This document shows positions 6,399 to 6,788 of a DNA stretch of 6,788 nt, in pieces. The position numbers and the translations under genes are program-made. Below the pieces are notes generated by a model that ran no database searches, had not been told where the DNA came from, and was given only the letters and a program-made list of their open reading frames with translations. The stretch is from Candidatus Hydrogenedentota bacterium (GTDB lineage: Bacteria; Hydrogenedentota; Hydrogenedentia; Hydrogenedentales; GCA-2746185), in assembly GCA_030123645.1 (NCBI GenBank), contig JASJYE010000132.1, positions 1-6,788 of the forward strand, given 5' to 3'. Positions within the stretch are counted from its first letter, which is position 1. Each line of letters opens with the position of its first letter.

Positions 6399-6436
6399 CA
6401 AGACCCGGAACGACCGGTCTCGTATGGCAGGTCTTG
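6399..6436. repeat. Inverted repeat with alternative pairings behind tsaC and upstream of rpiB
   Basis: CAAGACC (6399-6405) pairs perfectly with GGTCTTG (6430-6436). A second GGTCT at 6416-6420 can pair with the same AGACC (6401-6405), and GACCGGTC at 6412-6419 is itself a palindrome. The hairpin 6401-6420 (seven pairs with one bulge, five-base loop) has no following T run, so it is a poor intrinsic terminator. The outer arm overlaps the likely -35 box of rpiB, so an operator is another reading. Evidence is only base pairing. Confidence 0.25.
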
Positions 6437-6462
6437 CGAATGCGCGTTTGAAGCACTACACT
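6434..6462 (+). promoter_or_regulatory. Sigma-70-type promoter candidate for rpiB
   Basis: TTGCGA (6434-6439) and TACACT (6457-6462) are separated by exactly 17 bases; each hexamer matches four of six consensus positions. Initiation near 6469 would leave a leader of about 36 bases before the rpiB ATG. The 127-base gap after tsaC fits a separate transcription unit. Confidence 0.4.
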
Positions 6463-6504
6463 TTCGGGAAAAGGCGGACGGGAGACGAAGTCGCGGGAGA
6501 GACA

Positions 6505-6788
6505 ATGAAGATTGCGGTTGGCAGCGACCACACCGGTTACGAGGACCCGCCGCCCCACTACAAGCCGGAGTTGATGGCGCATCTGGGGATTAAGGGTCTC
6601 CACGTGATTAATTGCGGGACGGACACGCCGGAGGCCGTGGACTATCCTGACGTGGCGGAGACTGTCTGCGACAAGGTCCTGAGCGGCGAGGCGGAGCTCG
6701 GGCTGCTCATGTGCGGCACGGGCATCGGGATGAGCATCCCCGCGAACCGGCACAAGGGCATTCGGGCCGCAGTGTGCACCACGCCCGA
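6505..6788 (+). CDS. rpiB: RpiB/LacA/LacB-family sugar-phosphate isomerase, N-terminal part
   Basis: An open frame from the ATG at 6505 to the right edge encodes 94 residues with no stop; GGGAG (6495-6499) sits five bases upstream. The family interconverts ribose 5-phosphate and ribulose 5-phosphate (or allose/galactose 6-phosphates) in the cytosol. Matching motifs are MKIAVGSDH (1-9), VDYPDVAE (46-53), LLMCGTGIGMSIPAN (67-81) and GIRAAVCTTP (85-94). C70 corresponds to the catalytic base Cys of E. coli RpiB (C66), and the CGTGIG loop binds the phosphate end and stabilises the enediolate. After GYE there is an unusual Pro-rich stretch, DPPPHYKPEL (14-23), which makes the segment from DH to YPD about five residues longer than in typical RpiB. 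The part that would hold the downstream His and Arg substrate residues is outside the window, so the exact sugar is not settled. Confidence 0.88.
   Translation, partial: MKIAVGSDHTGYEDPPPHYKPELMAHLGIKGLHVINCGTDTPEAVDYPDVAETVCDKVLSGEAELGLLMCGTGIGMSIPANRHKGIRAAVCTTP

Overview
The window is a stretch of housekeeping DNA from a GC-rich, Gram-negative-type bacterium. Two products carry an N-terminal export or anchor signal of the kind expected for a periplasm (gamma-glutamyltransferase and a C-terminal processing peptidase). The gene families present are too widespread to fix the phylum, and the RpiB variant at the right edge is somewhat unusual. I see no transposase, phage gene, CRISPR array, tRNA or rRNA.

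Layout: bases 1-80 are the last 25 codons of a P-II nitrogen regulator (GlnB/GlnK) on the + strand. Bases 81-397 form a gene-free gap between convergent genes. It holds a striking folded element (81-318) closed by a 24/25-base imperfect inverted repeat, then a strong hairpin (349-388) that probably terminates transcription from both sides. On the - strand, ggt (2807 to 1062) is followed by pdxH (994 to 398), probably as one transcript. A 187-base divergent spacer with a good extended -10 promoter separates ggt from a + strand series: ctpA (2995-4437), rph (4452-5165), rdgB (5158-5754) and tsaC (5775-6377). These are spaced by 14 bases, an 8-base overlap and 20 bases, so they look like one operon. 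A 127-base gap with its own promoter-like sequence precedes rpiB (from 6505), which runs off the right edge.

How the genes fit together: rph (tRNA 3'-end trimming), tsaC (precursor of the t6A tRNA modification) and rdgB (removal of non-canonical purine triphosphates) are all RNA and nucleotide quality functions. CtpA is an envelope protease at the head of the same operon. Ggt (glutathione and gamma-glutamyl peptide breakdown) and PdxH (pyridoxal phosphate supply) form the opposite unit. The only strong candidate for something undescribed is the folded 81-318 element directly behind the P-II gene; the coding genes are recognisable conserved families.
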